DNA of 39,808 bases from Chloroflexota bacterium (GCA_902812455.1 CADDZH010000044.1:1-39808), one strand, 5' to 3'. Shown: positions 1 to 9,522, counted from the stretch's first letter. The notes: a model not told the origin generated them from the sequence alone. A program made the numbers and translations.

Positions 1-48
1 AGCTACGGTCGTTGCTCTCTTTGCAAGAGGCAAAATGCCCAGGTAGGT

Positions 49-438
49 TTAGCTTGTGGGGCCACCAGAAGTAGACGAGATATCAGTCTGCGACTGTTGC
101 TTTGCCGATTGAGCAGTCTGCTTCGTGGTCTGAGCGACATCCTGGCCGGTCTGCTTTACTGTTGTGGCAGCCTGCTGGCCGAGAGTACCCAGCGTGCTGC
201 TGGTTTCCCGTACTTTGCTGGCAGCCTGCTGCGCATAGTCTCGCAAGTTGCTACTGGCCTGGGAGACGCGCTCGCCGACCTGCTGGACATACTGGTTCAA
301 CTGCTCGTTCTCGGGTAGGTAGCCCCGCAGTTCCTGGATGCGCTCGCTCAAAAGGCGGCGCAACTCCTCGCCGCGCATGGGGGCGACGAGCAAACCGATG
401 CCAATTCCGACAAGAAGACCCCTGAAAAAACTCCTCAT
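49..438 (-). CDS. YtxH-like small membrane-associated protein
   Basis: This 129-residue protein has the hallmark of the YtxH family: a glycine-rich hydrophobic N-terminus (about residues 5-21, with GLLVGIGIG and LLVAP) followed directly by a charged segment with RGEELRRLL. The remaining ~100 residues are predicted long amphipathic helix, rich in Gln, Thr, Ala and Ser with repeated QQAA/KQT-type blocks, and no Cys. YtxH proteins are small envelope-associated proteins linked to general stress in Firmicutes; no enzymatic activity is known. The ATG is preceded by GGAAG at 7 nt spacing. It is a single gene, transcribed leftwards from the 155-nt gap that separates it from the end of the CoiA-like gene. 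The family call is good; the role is unknown. Confidence 0.75.
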   Translation of the reverse strand: MRSFFRGLLVGIGIGLLVAPMRGEELRRLLSERIQELRGYLPENEQLNQYVQQVGERVSQASSNLRDYAQQAASKVRETSSTLGTLGQQAATTVKQTGQDVAQTTKQTAQSAKQQSQTDISSTSGGPTS

Positions 439-593
439 GCTTCAACTTCCTTTCTTATTTTCATGCGACCAGGCGACATAACCCGGCTATGACCAGGTAG
501 AGTGCTCCGGCCGTAATAACATAAAGTTATTCCCGACAATAGCACGTATAACTCTAGCAACGGGTTTCAAAGCCTGACCAGACAAGACGTATT

Positions 594-1697
594 TTACGAT
601 ATTGTGAGAAGCATTTCCATATACCCTCTAAAAGAGGCATACGGACCCACAAAGGGAAGCTCTTTGAGCAGTTCCTGCAAGGTCGCCAGGGGAAATCCTT
701 GCCCGGCGAGGCTTCTGATCCACTGCCTGGCCTTCTGTACACGCAGTGTGTCGGCTTCACTGGCGGGTAGACCGGCCTGCCCGCGCCCATAATTATAGCG
801 CCGCATCAGTTCGGGATCGCGGAGATAGGCACGCAGGAGGGGCAGGATGACCTTGTGCAGCGCCTCTTCACTGATGCGCCCGCGCAAGTAGTCTGCCAGC
901 ATCGCTTCATCTATGGATGGCGCCATGCTCATTGTTTGAAGGAGACGCGCTCGTGCTTCCAGGGCAGCGCGCTCAGCATGAAAGAGCCGGCCCTGCTCAG
1001 TTAGACGAACGTCTTGCAGCCGGCCGCTAAGGGTAACTCCATAGTGGAAATGCGGGAAACGTGGAGCTGCGGCAGCAGGAAAAGCAGCGCCTGGAATAGC
1101 GCTTTGCCAGACCTGAAGCGTATGCTCTGAAACGGGCCAGCGCAGCCAGATGCGAGGAGGTGTGACCAGGGGATCAAGAAACATGACTTCCTGTCTAGCC
1201 CTGATAATGGCTTCGATGAATGCCTCTTGTTTTTCACGGCGGTTACTACCGATAATCCAGATATCGAGGATCTGCGCGTTACGATATGCCGCGTGGCGAC
1301 GTTGCCATTCGTCCACATCGAGAGGGGCGCACTGGAACTCAATCGCCCATAGCTCTCCACTGGCGTGAGTCACGAAAATATCTGCGATACGATTGGGTTC
1401 AGGTAACCGTTCCTCTAAGCTGATCGTTGCTTGCGGGAATTGCTTGCGCAGCCAGTTTGCCAGCACCATCTTGCCACGAGCGTGGCGCACCGATTCCGTC
1501 TCGGTGCTCCAGGCGCATTCCCCTTTTTGATGGGCAAAGTGCAACTGCATGCGCTTCTGCGGGCCGCCACGCACATGCACAATACCACGGCAGTTTGGGC
1601 AGCGCAGAGCATGTTCACGCGACCAGCGTTGTAGCTGTTCCAGAGGCATCTCTCCAGCCACAACCGGACGCCCATCAGGGCCTTGAGCGACCAGCAT
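594..1697 (-). CDS. CoiA-like competence/nuclease-fold protein
   Basis: The protein (367 aa from this ATG) matches the CoiA layout. The N-terminus reads MLVAQGPDG as in family members. A small zinc-binding-like module follows with CPNC (Cys33, Cys36) and HFAH (53-56). Next comes a restriction-endonuclease-like core with the pattern ADIF (Asp106) and AIEFQ (Glu120, Gln122), that is the D...ExQ nuclease signature, followed by a W-x-x-R-x-x-x-Y helix. The C-terminal ~200 residues are less conserved. CoiA is induced with competence in Gram-positives and promotes recombination of incoming DNA; here no other competence gene is adjacent. An upstream in-frame TTG at 1724 would add nine residues but has no ribosome binding site and is outside the family N-terminus, so the ATG is preferred. 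Confidence 0.72.
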   Translation of the reverse strand: MLVAQGPDGRPVVAGEMPLEQLQRWSREHALRCPNCRGIVHVRGGPQKRMQLHFAHQKGECAWSTETESVRHARGKMVLANWLRKQFPQATISLEERLPEPNRIADIFVTHASGELWAIEFQCAPLDVDEWQRRHAAYRNAQILDIWIIGSNRREKQEAFIEAIIRARQEVMFLDPLVTPPRIWLRWPVSEHTLQVWQSAIPGAAFPAAAAPRFPHFHYGVTLSGRLQDVRLTEQGRLFHAERAALEARARLLQTMSMAPSIDEAMLADYLRGRISEEALHKVILPLLRAYLRDPELMRRYNYGRGQAGLPASEADTLRVQKARQWIRSLAGQGFPLATLQELLKELPFVGPYASFRGYMEMLLTIS

Positions 1698-1783
1698 AGT
1701 AGCAACCCGTCCTTGCCAGAGCAAACGAACATGTGTACAAAGTATAGCATCCCCAGGCAGAGCATTTCAATTGTCCTCAATCT

Positions 1784-1812
1784 TTCGTTTTTTGATGAAA
1801 ATAGCGTATAAT
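1784..1812 (+). promoter_or_regulatory. possible promoter of the histidine kinase gene
   Basis: A perfect -10 hexamer TATAAT (1807-1812) lies about 60 nt before the kinase start, with a weak TTCGTT at 17-nt spacing as the only -35 candidate. The AT-rich gap between the divergent CoiA-like and kinase genes fits a promoter. This rests on sequence match only. Confidence 0.35.
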
Positions 1813-1873
1813 CATTGTTGCCTGGTTTCGCGCTGAATAGGCCCTATTGTATTCTTGAACGAGGAGAGGCAGC

Positions 1874-3532
1874 TTGCTTGAATTTCGTGAATCTGACTTC
1901 AGTAATTTGCTGAACACATTTAACGAGGGTGTCTGTTATCTTAACGCCCAGGGGGAATTACTGTACTACAACGATGCTGCCCGCATACACTGGCAGATCA
2001 AACCATCATCCTCCTACGAACTGGCCTTGCATCCAACCATAGCACGCGCCTTGATGGGCGAGCAACTCCGTCACGAAGTGGTACAAGTACATGATCAATC
2101 GCTGCTCGTCAATACGCGGTCCGTATTCAATGAGAACGAGAATCTGGTGGGTGTGATCGTTGTCACGGAAAATATCAGTGAGCATGTCGCATTAGAACGT
2201 GGAGCAGAAGCAGCGCTGGAGGTGCTGCTCGAAGCAATCCTCACTACCTTCGATATCGAGGATGTCGAAAATATTGATGAATCACTTGTACGCCTTGCTG
2301 CCCTCATTCCCCGGCTGGAGGCGGTTGATAACAGTATTGCTCTACGTGTGGATACGGCCACGGGTCGCCTTATTCCTCTTGCGCTCTTCGGCTCGAGTCA
2401 ACGCAGCGAGGAAGAGTGGCGCAAGGAGCTTGAGGCCATCAAACTGAGCACCGAGCATCTTATGCAAAAGCCAGGGCCAGCATTCCTACAAGCTATTCGC
2501 CTTGCACGCCCCTTAGAGATCAATTTTACTGTAGATACCAGCCACAGCAACCCGCATAACCTGCGCGCTGCCATCTATGTGCCGGTGTTTCTGGAAGGAC
2601 GCGTCGTAGGACTCCTTGGTGCGGAGAGGCATCGTCCTCTTGAATATACCAGCGCTTATTTCCCGCCTTGGAGCGTGGCCCTGCTGGCAGCGCTGGCGCG
2701 AGTTGCCAGCATGACACTGGAAAAAAACAGGCTGCTTATTACGGTTGAGCGCCTGCGGGCCGACAAAGAGCGGATACAGGAACTGATCAAGCAAAAAGAC
2801 GAGTTTCTGCTGATCGTAGCGCATGAGCTCAAGAACCCGCTAACGACTATTCTTGGTATGGCCCAGATCATGCGCCGCCGCCTCGATCGGCTGGTACACC
2901 CGCCACCAGGCTCTTTCCAGGAAATGCACGACTTGATCCGCGGATTGGCAAGTATCGAACAGCAGGCTCGCAGGAGTACGCATATTATCAATATGCTTGT
3001 GGAAATGAATCGCATCGACCTGGAGCGCTTAGACCTTGCGCTGGAGGATACCGATCTGCTGGGATTAGCCCGGCGTGTCCTGCGCGAATACCGCATTCTT
3101 GCGCCTGAGCGCGAGTTTCGTCTCTTTGTCAATGGAGAGCAGGTGCCTGTTGCTGAGAGCGATGATGTTACTAAAGCGCCGATTATCGTGAAAGGGGACG
3201 AACAACGCTTAGAGCTAGCGTTCATCAATCTCATCGGTAATGCGGTCAAATATAGCCCTGAGGGCACGCCTGTTACTGTATCGATTCAGGATAGGGATGA
3301 TCAGGTGGAACTTTCCGTAGAAGATCAGGGCATTGGTGTGCCTCCTGCTGAACAGAGCCGGGTGATCGAGCGTTTCTACAGGGCAGAAAATGCTCAACAT
3401 ACGCGAGGCCTGGGCGTAGGGCTCTATCTTGTTCACACGGTTGCTACGATGCATGGGGGAAGTCTTTCGATCAAGAGCGAAGGTGTTCCTGGAAAAGGCA
3501 GCGTCTTCAGTATCACGTTGCCGAAGCAGTAA
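1874..3532 (+). CDS. soluble PAS-GAF sensor histidine kinase
   Basis: A 552-residue cytosolic kinase without membrane segments. Domains in order: PAS (about 8-105, with LNAQGELLYYND), GAF (about 115-285, with YVPVFLEGRVVGLLGAE), a short coiled coil (285-310), HisKA with the H-box AHELKNPLT (phospho-acceptor His317), and HATPase_c with the N box NLIGNAVKYS, G1 box DQGIGVP and G2 box GLGVGLYL. The set is complete, so it should autophosphorylate. No response regulator is adjacent; the nearest is the orphan receiver near 34.4 kb. The start is TTG, chosen because GGAGAGG precedes it at suitable spacing and the PAS domain begins at once. A Nudix gene follows after 15 nt and is probably cotranscribed. 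The ligand sensed cannot be told from the sequence. Confidence 0.9.
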   Translation: MLEFRESDFSNLLNTFNEGVCYLNAQGELLYYNDAARIHWQIKPSSSYELALHPTIARALMGEQLRHEVVQVHDQSLLVNTRSVFNENENLVGVIVVTENISEHVALERGAEAALEVLLEAILTTFDIEDVENIDESLVRLAALIPRLEAVDNSIALRVDTATGRLIPLALFGSSQRSEEEWRKELEAIKLSTEHLMQKPGPAFLQAIRLARPLEINFTVDTSHSNPHNLRAAIYVPVFLEGRVVGLLGAERHRPLEYTSAYFPPWSVALLAALARVASMTLEKNRLLITVERLRADKERIQELIKQKDEFLLIVAHELKNPLTTILGMAQIMRRRLDRLVHPPPGSFQEMHDLIRGLASIEQQARRSTHIINMLVEMNRIDLERLDLALEDTDLLGLARRVLREYRILAPEREFRLFVNGEQVPVAESDDVTKAPIIVKGDEQRLELAFINLIGNAVKYSPEGTPVTVSIQDRDDQVELSVEDQGIGVPPAEQSRVIERFYRAENAQHTRGLGVGLYLVHTVATMHGGSLSIKSEGVPGKGSVFSITLPKQ

Positions 3533-3547
3533 TAAATCATTGAGAGC

Positions 3548-4012
3548 ATGACTATGCCAGAGGACAATGACCTGCCGGGAGGAAGCGCCAGCTTTCGCAT
3601 TGCTGTCAATGCACTGATCTTTGAGGAAGGGAGAGTTCTTCTTGCCCATCGTCGTGATATTGACTGGTGGAATCTTCCGGGCGGCGGGATGGAAGCTGGT
3701 GAAACGGTTGATGAGGCGCTGCGGCGAGAAGTGCGGGAGGAGACGGGGTTAGAGGTTGAAATTGAGCGGCTGGTAGGCGTGTACTCCAAACCGCAAAAGC
3801 AAGAGGTCGTGCTAACATTTCGCTGCTCAATTACCGGCGGCGCGCCCCATGAGACGGAAGAGATACGCGAATGTCGTTATTTTGCCCCCCATGAACTACC
3901 AACCAATACCTTGCCTAAGCATCGCCAGCGTATAGAAGATGCCGTGCTCAACCAGCCCACAGCGGTGCTGCGCGCACAACGCACAAGCACCGCAGAGGAT
4001 CAGGGATTGTAA
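3548..4012 (+). CDS. Nudix hydrolase
   Basis: A 154-residue Nudix protein. The Nudix box is complete between residues 46 and 68 (G-x5-E-x7-REVREETGL), giving the metal-binding Glu residues 61, 64 and 65. The preceding WWNLPGGG strand is typical of the family, which hydrolyses nucleoside-diphosphate-linked compounds to the monophosphate plus the partner. The exact substrate (MutT-like oxidised dNTP, ADP-ribose or other) cannot be assigned. It lies 15 nt after the histidine kinase and probably shares its transcript. Two in-frame ATGs (residues 1 and 3) compete; the ribosome binding site is weak for both. Its stop lies only 3 nt from the stop of the convergent Asp-box protein gene. Confidence 0.9.
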   Translation: MTMPEDNDLPGGSASFRIAVNALIFEEGRVLLAHRRDIDWWNLPGGGMEAGETVDEALRREVREETGLEVEIERLVGVYSKPQKQEVVLTFRCSITGGAPHETEEIRECRYFAPHELPTNTLPKHRQRIEDAVLNQPTAVLRAQRTSTAEDQGL

Positions 4013-4015
4013 CTA

Positions 4016-4996
4016 TCACTCAATACAAGCCATTGCTGTAATGTTAGGCAATGCCTCGCCCCGCAGCGCCAGTTGTTTCCAGTTATCGCCGCCGTCGTAA
4101 CTGGCGTAGATGCCCCCGTTGCTCAAACCGGCGTAAAGCTGGCCTGGAATACTTGCCAGGGCGTAGGGAAGGCTCTGGAGAGGCTGCGGCAAGCCACCAT
4201 CGAGCGCCTGCCAGGGACCATTACCACGCCAGCGATAGATGTAGGCCTGCGCACTGCCTTTGGAGTAGTGGGCTTCGCGAGGGCCAGGACAGGCAGAGAC
4301 ATACCAGCAATTGGGATCGTCGTAATCGACGGCTATGGCCCAGGTATAATGCCGGTCACGACCAGCATCGATGCGTTGCCAGGTTTGGCCGCCGTCGTGA
4401 CTCCAGGCAGTGCCACCACCGCCAGCTTCATATGCGCGCCCAGGCACGCGAGGATGCCATGCGAGCGCGTGAACGTCGCGCTGGGCGTTGGGCCGGTGAT
4501 CAAGCCAGGTCTGGCCGCCATCATGGCTGTACATGAGGCCGCCAAGCTCGATACCGACGATGAGCAGGGAAGCATCGTGAGGGTTGGGCGCAATCCAGCG
4601 CACATGGGAAGTCCAGGGACGAGGTGGGAAGCTCCACGTTGGTGCTGAGGGGATGCTGCGCAATGCTGATAATTCCTCCCATGTCTGCCCGCCATCACCG
4701 CTGCGAAAGAGCATACTTGGTTCGCAGCCAGCATAGAGCGTGCCATCTGCCGGGCTGACAGCTATTGAAAACACATCTTTCTGTGGAAGATGCATATCCT
4801 GCCAGTGAGCGCCCCAATCGCTACTTTTCAAGACGCCATTACCACGCGAGCCAGCATAGATGGTGCCGGGGTGATGTGGATCAAGGGCGAGGCACTGGAC
4901 TCCACTTCCAGGCAGCGCTGTCTCGACTATCCATTCTTCGCCTCGCTGCCTTATATGAGCGAAGCTATCTCCGGTGGCTATAACCAGATCTGTCAT
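4016..4996 (-). CDS. Asp-box (BNR/sortilin-like) beta-propeller protein
   Basis: This 326-residue protein contains five Asp-box motifs of the form S-x-D-x-G-x-x-W: SSDWGAHW, SGDGGQTW, SHDGGQTW twice and SYDGGDNW. They recur at 40-60 residue spacing with strand-rich sequence and repeated LYAG/YAGS blades between them, as in sialidase-like and VPS10/sortilin-like beta-propellers. No signal peptide or membrane anchor is present, so it appears cytoplasmic. No catalytic sialidase residues are evident; a binding or scaffolding role is more likely than hydrolysis, but this is inference. The ATG has AAGGAG at 9 nt spacing. It is transcribed divergently from the glycosyltransferase-like gene. Confidence 0.8.
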   Translation of the reverse strand: MTDLVIATGDSFAHIRQRGEEWIVETALPGSGVQCLALDPHHPGTIYAGSRGNGVLKSSDWGAHWQDMHLPQKDVFSIAVSPADGTLYAGCEPSMLFRSGDGGQTWEELSALRSIPSAPTWSFPPRPWTSHVRWIAPNPHDASLLIVGIELGGLMYSHDGGQTWLDHRPNAQRDVHALAWHPRVPGRAYEAGGGGTAWSHDGGQTWQRIDAGRDRHYTWAIAVDYDDPNCWYVSACPGPREAHYSKGSAQAYIYRWRGNGPWQALDGGLPQPLQSLPYALASIPGQLYAGLSNGGIYASYDGGDNWKQLALRGEALPNITAMACIE

Positions 4997-5202
4997 TGAG
5001 ATTGTCTCCTTGTGTTCACCTCTTTATTGCTTTACTCTCTTCTACTCTGTTGCATTATAACATGCAATGCTATAGCTTAGCAGGCCGTGAGCATTCCAAA
5101 CATCCTACTATGTCTTGCAATATTCCCTCGTTCGTTCTATCTTATACGAGGCCCACATATCAAGCTGGCAAAGTGCCGGTGAAGAGGAATATATTATCTG
5201 CC

Positions 5203-7206
5203 ATGAGTATTGAAGAACAGCGTGTTGAAGGGCTGGCGCCCAGGCAAGGTGTGAAACAGAGCTTGATACAAGAGGTAAAACCAAGAATTGCTGCCTCACA
5301 AAAAAAGTCCAGGCATCCATGGCGGCCTAGAGTGCGACAGGCCTTGCCGCTCGTGTTCTGCCTGCTTGCGGCCCTGCTCTTGCGCATATTGCTGGTTGTG
5401 CATACCAATGGCGTGGTCAATGGCGATGAAGCGCTGGTTGGTATCCAGGCCGAGCACATCCTGCGCGGAGAGCATCCCTACTATTACTACGGGCAGCCCT
5501 ATATGGGTAGCCTGGAGGCTTACTTGATGGCAGCTCTTTTCGCTATCGCCGGTGCTTCTGCCTGGACATTGCGGGCTGAACCCATCCTGCTCTCGCTCGT
5601 GGTCGTCTGGCTCACCTGGAGACTGGCCGGGATGCTGGCCGATGCCGCGCAACTTCCAGGCTATGCCAAAATAGTATTTCAAACAGTAGCCGCTCTATTT
5701 GCCGCCATCCCGCCTCTGTATGATACGGTGCAGCAGTTGCGCACATTGGGTGGCTATATCGAGACGTTCATCCTCATGCTGCTGCTGCTCCTCTCAGCAC
5801 TGCAATTGACACGGCGCTGGCAGGCTGGCGCCTCGCAAAAAGAGATCGCCCTGCGCTGGGCGGGCATCGGCTTTATCATCGGCCTGGGAATATGGGTCGA
5901 TCCCTTAATTATCTCAGCAGTTCTGGCTGCTGCTGTCTGGATCCTGGTCTTCTTTGCTGGTGCCCTCTTGCAGGCCAGGAGAAAAGAAGCTTCGACACGG
6001 CTAGAGGCGGTGCAAACCCATGTAGCCAACCTGTTTCTGGCTGTCGTAGCCCTTCCAGCCTGTCTTCTTGGCGCCGCTCCCGCCATTCGCTGGGGCGCGC
6101 GCAATCACTGGGCCAATATTCACTATATCCTGCAACAAGGGCAGCCCATTCTCGACAATAATCCGTCGCTTCCACAGCAGCGCCTTCCCCTTGCGCGTGC
6201 CCTGTTCCATCTCTTTACAAACACCGTCGCTCCACGAGTGATCGGTGGCTCGCTTCCGGTAGAAACCACTACCCTGGGCCAGTTCTTTCGCATTCTGTTC
6301 GTCATCAGCCTATGTTGTATCCTTATCACCACTATAGCAGTCCTGCTTTCACTCGCCTGGCATCATCCGGTTTTAGTACGCATGCGCCAGTTGGCAGCCC
6401 TTCCTTTGCTCTTTGGCTTCTGTACTGTTCTCGTCTTTTGCACCTCTCCTTCATCAGCTCTTGGCCTTCTTTCATCAAAGGTTGACTTTGTTGACCGCTA
6501 TGCATCACCCCTGATGCTGGCATTGCCTTTCTTTTTTGCTACCGTTATCACAATAGCAAGCATCTTCATTTATCAATGGGGAACCAGGCGCAAGCAACGT
6601 GCAAGCCTCGCTAAAGGGCAGGAAAGAAGCTTTTCCTCACGTGCATCAATCACTCCGCCAGCTTCTTCCTGGCGCCTGCGCGTCGCCCTGGTACTCCAGG
6701 CCATACTAGTAGCTCTCGCGGCCTGCTACCTGATAGCATCGACCTCGACCTATGAACGAGCGGACCCAGGCTATACTTTCCAGTCACCCTCCTGCCTCAT
6801 TGCCCCGGCAAACTTTGGGCCGATTATCGCCTATTTACAGCAAGAGCATGTCCACTATGCCTGGGCGCTGACCTGGATTGGCTACCCGATCACCTTTGAG
6901 ACCCAGGAACGCATTATCACGGCTGACCCTCGCCTCATTGCCTTCAACTCAGGTGTAGGCCGTATGCCCTCTTACCTGAATGACCTGTTACATGCCGACC
7001 GTCCCGCGCTGCTTGCCTTTATCAACCACAATGATCCTCACCCGTTACTCTTGCAACTGCTCGATTCGATGCACATCACCTACCATGCCAGGCGTTTTCC
7101 TTCTGAGCCGGGCACTGATGTCCTTGCTGTTACTGCGCTGAGTCAGACGGTTACCATCAAGCATACGGCCGTCTTCCAGCAAATCTTTCCTGATTGTCCG
7201 ACATAG
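5203..7206 (+). CDS. polytopic GT-C glycosyltransferase-like membrane protein
   Basis: A large integral membrane protein (667 aa from this ATG) with roughly ten or more hydrophobic helices starting at about residue 48. Just after the first helix the external loop has GDEA followed by a Tyr-rich stretch and GQPYMGSLEAYL, resembling the first-loop acidic motif of ArnT/PMT (GT39/GT83) lipid-linked sugar transferases. A long soluble C-terminal portion (last ~130 residues) faces the outside. The acceptor and sugar are unknown. The frame is open upstream to 4996, but those residues are not like a protein N-terminus and the ATG chosen is preceded by GAAGAGG, if rather far away. The 206 nt upstream, AT-rich, serves as a divergent promoter region with the Asp-box gene. 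Confidence 0.7.
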   Translation: MSIEEQRVEGLAPRQGVKQSLIQEVKPRIAASQKKSRHPWRPRVRQALPLVFCLLAALLLRILLVVHTNGVVNGDEALVGIQAEHILRGEHPYYYYGQPYMGSLEAYLMAALFAIAGASAWTLRAEPILLSLVVVWLTWRLAGMLADAAQLPGYAKIVFQTVAALFAAIPPLYDTVQQLRTLGGYIETFILMLLLLLSALQLTRRWQAGASQKEIALRWAGIGFIIGLGIWVDPLIISAVLAAAVWILVFFAGALLQARRKEASTRLEAVQTHVANLFLAVVALPACLLGAAPAIRWGARNHWANIHYILQQGQPILDNNPSLPQQRLPLARALFHLFTNTVAPRVIGGSLPVETTTLGQFFRILFVISLCCILITTIAVLLSLAWHHPVLVRMRQLAALPLLFGFCTVLVFCTSPSSALGLLSSKVDFVDRYASPLMLALPFFFATVITIASIFIYQWGTRRKQRASLAKGQERSFSSRASITPPASSWRLRVALVLQAILVALAACYLIASTSTYERADPGYTFQSPSCLIAPANFGPIIAYLQQEHVHYAWALTWIGYPITFETQERIITADPRLIAFNSGVGRMPSYLNDLLHADRPALLAFINHNDPHPLLLQLLDSMHITYHARRFPSEPGTDVLAVTALSQTVTIKHTAVFQQIFPDCPT

Positions 7207-7279
7207 AACTTATTCAGAACCCTGGCCCCCACAAGGGAGGCCACTACATCTTGCGGCTTCGAACGAGGAGATAGGTAGT

Positions 7280-7298
7280 GACTCCCCTTGTGGGAGTC
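7280..7298 (+). terminator. hairpin between glycosyltransferase-like and E1 genes
   Basis: GACTCCC (7280-7286) and GGGAGTC (7292-7298) form a perfect 7-bp stem with a CTTGT loop. The same CCCACAAGGG core occurs inverted about 55 nt upstream, giving an alternative longer pairing. No run of T follows directly, so this may be a dispersed repeat rather than a true intrinsic terminator. Confidence 0.3.
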
Positions 7299-7327
7299 AG
7301 GCCATGAGCCGGTTTTCGGATGGGCAA

Positions 7328-7357
7328 TTGCTTTTTTCTAAGCGCGGATTCTATAAT
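7328..7357 (+). promoter_or_regulatory. possible promoter of the E1 dehydrogenase gene
   Basis: TTGCTT (7328-7333) and TATAAT (7352-7357) are 18 nt apart and lie about 60 nt before the start codon, downstream of the hairpin that follows the previous gene. This is a match to the general sigma-70 type consensus only. Confidence 0.4.
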
Positions 7358-7413
7358 GAACACAAACCACGTACATACAGGCCAAATGTCAATGGAGATT
7401 GGATGGAGGCAAC

Positions 7414-9510
7414 ATGACAATTAACACCCGCGCTACGGAAACTCGTGCCACAGCAAAGCCGCTGGATATACTTGCGCTTTATCGCACGATGGTAACGGCC
7501 CGTAGCATGAACGATCTGCTGAAAACGCGCAAGACGCAAGGTAGATTTGCTTTTTATATCGGCTGCGGCGGGCATGAGAGTATGGCAGCAGTGGTAGCCG
7601 CTCTCGAAGATACCGACTGGCTCGCGCTGTATTATCGCGACCTTGCAGCATGGCTACAACGCACAGGCGATATTTATGGCCCATTGCGAGAAGCGTACTC
7701 GCGCACCACAGGGCCAATGGGCGCAGGCCGCAATATGCCGTCGCACTACAGCAGCAAAGAACATCGCATTTTACCGACATTCAGCGAAGTTGGGGCGCTC
7801 GCTCCCTTTGCGGGCGGTGTTGGCTTCTCGCTGCAGCGGCATCACAGCAACGACATCATAATGTCCTGCACAGGCGACGGGGGTGCGGCAACCAACGATT
7901 TTAATGTCCTGTTCCGCCAGGCATCTGTGCACAAGCTGCCTGTACTGATGGTCATAGAGGATAATAGCTGGGCCATCACGACCCCTTCCACCATCCAATG
8001 GGGAGGGTCGCTAGTTGAATGGGCTAAAGGCGGAGGCGTCTATGCCGAGGAGGTCGATGGTACTGATACGATGGCAACCTACGAAGCTGCTTGCCGGCTT
8101 GCTGAACACGTGCGTTCGGGACAAGGCCCCGTACTGATGCACCTGCACCTGGGCTTGCTCGATCCTCATTCCAGCAGCACCGATATCCGGTCATATCGCA
8201 CAAAAGAAGAGATTGAGCAGACAGCAGCCACCAAAGACCCCGTGAAAAACTTTGGGCGCTGGCTAGTTGAGCATGGGCACCTGCAAGAGGGTGATATCGA
8301 GCGCATCCGCAAGGAAGTGCGTGCTGAGCTGGAGCGCGCCGAAAACCAGGTGCTGCAGGAGCCAGAACCGGCGCCAGAACGGGTGCTGGAGCATGTCATA
8401 GAGATCCCGCAGTGGCGAGAGAACACCCCGCGCGGGGCAAAGCGGCAGGTAAGCATGCTGGGCGCTATCAATGAGGCGCTGGCCGAGCTGGCTGAACGCG
8501 ATCCCGGTTTCTTCGTGTATGGGCAGGACGTAGGCAGCCCTAAGGGAGGCGTCTTCGGAGCGACTGCTACACTCGTTACCAAATTTCCGGGGCGCGCTAT
8601 CAGCAGCCCACTCAACGAACAACTGATCGTGGGTATCGCTGCCGGAGCGGGTATGATAGATGGGAAAGCGCGCTGCGCCGAAATCCAGTTCGTCGATTAC
8701 CACCAGTCGGCTACGCAAACGATCCGGATGGCTGCGCGTGTCCTCTATCAGAGTAATGGCGACTGGCATGTTCCATTGTTGATCCGCACCAAATCGGGCA
8801 GCGGTGGTGGGGGGCCTATCTCGAGCAGTACTGCTGGTGGTGGCGCTTTTGGTCACTCCAATGCCGGCGAGCAGTGGTTCACCAATGTACCCGGCCTGAT
8901 CACTATCTGCCCTGCCACACCATTCGATGCAAAAGGGCTGATGCTGGAAGCGGCGCGGGCGCAGTCTCCTGTTGTCTTCCTGGAGCGCGGGCGTCTCTAT
9001 CGCTCGGATCCGCCGAAAGACAGCGAGGGCAACCCGATTGCAGCGATAGGGGAATTCTGGAATGTGCCGGATGGCTACTATACTCTTCCAATTGGCAAGG
9101 CGCGGCGTTTGCGCATCGGTGAGGGGCCATCGAGCGTGGCCATCATCGCCTGGGGCACAATGGTACTGGAGGCATGTATTGCTGCAGCCAATATCGTGAA
9201 CAGCGAAGGCGTGGCCATCGAGGTCGTTGACCTGCGCACGCTTGCTCCTTTCGACGAAGAGGCTGTGAGCGCAGCGGTGCGCGAGGCTAACCGCGTAATC
9301 GTGGTCACAGAAGAGCCTGACCTGACCAGCTTTGGCCGCCATGTACATTCCTGGATTGTGCAGCACTGCTTCTATGACCTTGACGGCACCCCGGCGCTTA
9401 TCTCTGCTCTACCGGCTCCGGCTGCGCCGTACAACGAGCACGAAGAAACTGCTTTCTATCCAACCGCCAGGATCATCGAGGAGAAAATCGAGGAGCTGCT
9501 GGTCGAATAA
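7414..9510 (+). CDS. fused alpha/beta E1 component of a 2-oxoacid dehydrogenase
   Basis: A 698-residue fusion of thiamine-diphosphate-dependent E1 alpha (about 1-330) and E1 beta (about 345-698). The alpha half has the ThDP motif GDGGAATND (from residue 154) ending in EDNSWAIT. The beta half has the family landmarks EQLIVGIAAGAGM, the EIQFVDY strand and a C-terminal transketolase domain with VVDLRTLAPFDEE and VVTEEP. Such single-chain E1 proteins are known for branched-chain or acetoin/pyruvate-type dehydrogenases in several phyla; the substrate cannot be fixed here. No E2 or E3 gene is adjacent, so it must pair with subunits encoded elsewhere. The ATG has GGAGG at 4 nt spacing; an upstream TTG at 7399 would add five residues and overlaps the ribosome binding site. 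Confidence 0.9.
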   Translation: MTINTRATETRATAKPLDILALYRTMVTARSMNDLLKTRKTQGRFAFYIGCGGHESMAAVVAALEDTDWLALYYRDLAAWLQRTGDIYGPLREAYSRTTGPMGAGRNMPSHYSSKEHRILPTFSEVGALAPFAGGVGFSLQRHHSNDIIMSCTGDGGAATNDFNVLFRQASVHKLPVLMVIEDNSWAITTPSTIQWGGSLVEWAKGGGVYAEEVDGTDTMATYEAACRLAEHVRSGQGPVLMHLHLGLLDPHSSSTDIRSYRTKEEIEQTAATKDPVKNFGRWLVEHGHLQEGDIERIRKEVRAELERAENQVLQEPEPAPERVLEHVIEIPQWRENTPRGAKRQVSMLGAINEALAELAERDPGFFVYGQDVGSPKGGVFGATATLVTKFPGRAISSPLNEQLIVGIAAGAGMIDGKARCAEIQFVDYHQSATQTIRMAARVLYQSNGDWHVPLLIRTKSGSGGGGPISSSTAGGGAFGHSNAGEQWFTNVPGLITICPATPFDAKGLMLEAARAQSPVVFLERGRLYRSDPPKDSEGNPIAAIGEFWNVPDGYYTLPIGKARRLRIGEGPSSVAIIAWGTMVLEACIAAANIVNSEGVAIEVVDLRTLAPFDEEAVSAAVREANRVIVVTEEPDLTSFGRHVHSWIVQHCFYDLDGTPALISALPAPAAPYNEHEETAFYPTARIIEEKIEELLVE

Positions 9511-9522
9511 GGACCCTATCAC

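Noticed and set aside
4996..5202. N-terminal extension of the glycosyltransferase-like protein
   Set aside because: The stretch overlaps the divergent promoter region, has no ribosome binding site at 4996, and is not hydrophobic or charged in the way of a signal or tail.
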